64,000 nucleotides of DNA from Bog-473 sp963821755. GTDB taxonomy: Bacteria > Actinomycetota > Acidimicrobiia > Acidimicrobiales > RAAP-2. Position numbers and translations under genes: made by a program. This document shows, piece by piece, positions 63,454 through 64,000 of the stretch (its first letter is position 1; each line of letters starts with the position of its first letter). The notes under the pieces are model-generated. The model saw nothing but the letters and a program-made list of their open reading frames with translations. It was not told the origin of the DNA and did no database searches. The stretch lies in assembly GCA_963821755.1 (NCBI GenBank), contig CAWGEX010000005.1:310001-374000 (forward strand), read 5' to 3'.

Positions 63454-64000
63454 GTGCCCTCTCCTCCCGCCGATTCTCCGCCCGACGCCGTGGCCGACGC
63501 CGTGCCCGATGCGGCCGCCGATGCCGCGGCGGATGCCGTCGTGATCCGGCCGGCCGCCACCGTCATGTTGGTGCGCGACGCCACCGGGGCGACCAGCGAG
63601 GACGACCGGCTCGAAGTGCTGATGGTCCGCCGCAACCTGCGTTCGGATTTTGTCGGCGGGGCCTATGTCTTTCCGGGCGGTTCCGTCGACCCGGCCGACG
63701 CCGGCCCGGCGGCCGAGGCCGCCTCCTTCGGGCGGACCGACACGGAGGCCAGCGCCCTGCTCGGGATCGACACCGGCGGCCTGGCCTACTGGGTGGCCGT
63801 CCTGCGCGAGACCTTCGAAGAGGCCGGGTTGCTCTTGGCCGAGCGGCCGGGCGGACCGGCCCTGCTGGCCGGGGACCCGGAGGAGGAGGCACGATTCGTG
63901 TCGGAGCGGGCGGCGGTCAACGCCGGCACACGCCGGTTCCTCGACCTCTGCCGCGAGGAGGGGTTGCGACTCATGGTCGGCGACGTCCACTACTTCGCCC
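63454..64000 (+). CDS. NUDIX hydrolase, N-terminal part
   Basis: The frame starts at GTG 63454 and is still open at the window end. After an Ala/Asp-rich lead comes ATVMLVRDATGATSEDDRLE, VLMVRRNLRSDFVGGAYVFP-GG and the NUDIX helix AVLRETFEEAGLLLAE (RExxEEAG-type: RETFEEAG). It belongs to the long NUDIX group of actinobacteria (about 250-300 residues), which hydrolyse nucleoside diphosphate derivatives. The start of the box is stretched, as usual for this group. Confidence 0.85.
   Translation, partial: MPSPPADSPPDAVADAVPDAAADAAADAVVIRPAATVMLVRDATGATSEDDRLEVLMVRRNLRSDFVGGAYVFPGGSVDPADAGPAAEAASFGRTDTEASALLGIDTGGLAYWVAVLRETFEEAGLLLAERPGGPALLAGDPEEEARFVSERAAVNAGTRRFLDLCREEGLRLMVGDVHYFA

Overview
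The window is GC-rich DNA from an actinobacterium. The evidence is an FhaA-FhaB-PstP-PbpA-PknB cluster with trpG and crgA beside it, a WhiB regulator divergent from ArsA/Get3-like ATPases, mycothiol-dependent/DinB-type enzymes and many GTG starts. The gene set and the compact kinase cluster are compatible with an Acidimicrobiia-like lineage; that placement is inference.

Bases 1 to about 16,640 are an accessory, decaying region that ends at the 3' end of a tRNA-Leu(CAG) gene. It holds the C-terminal part of a PhyH-type dioxygenase; two related rve-type insertion sequences (a 3' remnant ending at 1004 and a full-length copy at 10236-11413 with 23-bp inverted ends); a 178-bp MITE-like relative at 9163-9340; a degenerate IS481 element (1139-2213); remnants of a thioredoxin-reductase-like flavoprotein and of a hemerythrin-domain protein; a large secreted beta-helix/FN3-repeat protein (frameshifted N-terminal part, then six almost identical 267-bp repeats); an Ig-repeat fragment; and a DUF1254/DUF1214 pseudogene cut by the IS. 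From about 12.7 to 16.4 kb lies a further element: a small HTH protein, a divergent control region with two TTGAC-N3-GTCAA palindromes and a strong leader hairpin, a degenerate tyrosine-recombinase-like protein, and a translationally coupled but frameshifted DDE transposase.

Bases 16.8 to 24.3 kb are the conserved cell-envelope/cell-division signalling block: fhaA, fhaB, pstP and pbpA, then pknB after 53 bp, with trpG/pabA convergent and crgA following. No rodA/ftsW gene sits between pstP and pbpA and there is no pknA.

Bases 24.3 to 58.3 kb are mostly intact metabolic and housekeeping genes: thiolase, hotdog thioesterases, ComF-like phosphoribosyltransferase, SDRs, pirin, aldo/keto reductase, GH15 glucoamylase/trehalase, phospholipase-C-like phosphoesterase, exported lipoprotein-like proteins, YjbQ, CocE hydrolase, phosphotransferase, TesB-like thioesterase, SGNH protein, amidohydrolase, AMP ligase, HAD, two methyltransferases and a nitrilase, with tRNA-Ile(GAT) and tRNA-Ala(TGC). 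A small integration scar lies near 38-39.3 kb: 58-bp direct repeats bracket a mycothiol-dependent-type enzyme, next to an integrase C-terminal fragment.

Bases 58.3 to 64 kb contain tRNA-Pro(CGG), a CBS/CorC protein, a stand-alone receiver-domain regulator, a single-chain fusion of two ArsA/Get3-like ATPases, a divergent WhiB, a DUF929 protein and the start of a NUDIX hydrolase that runs off the window.
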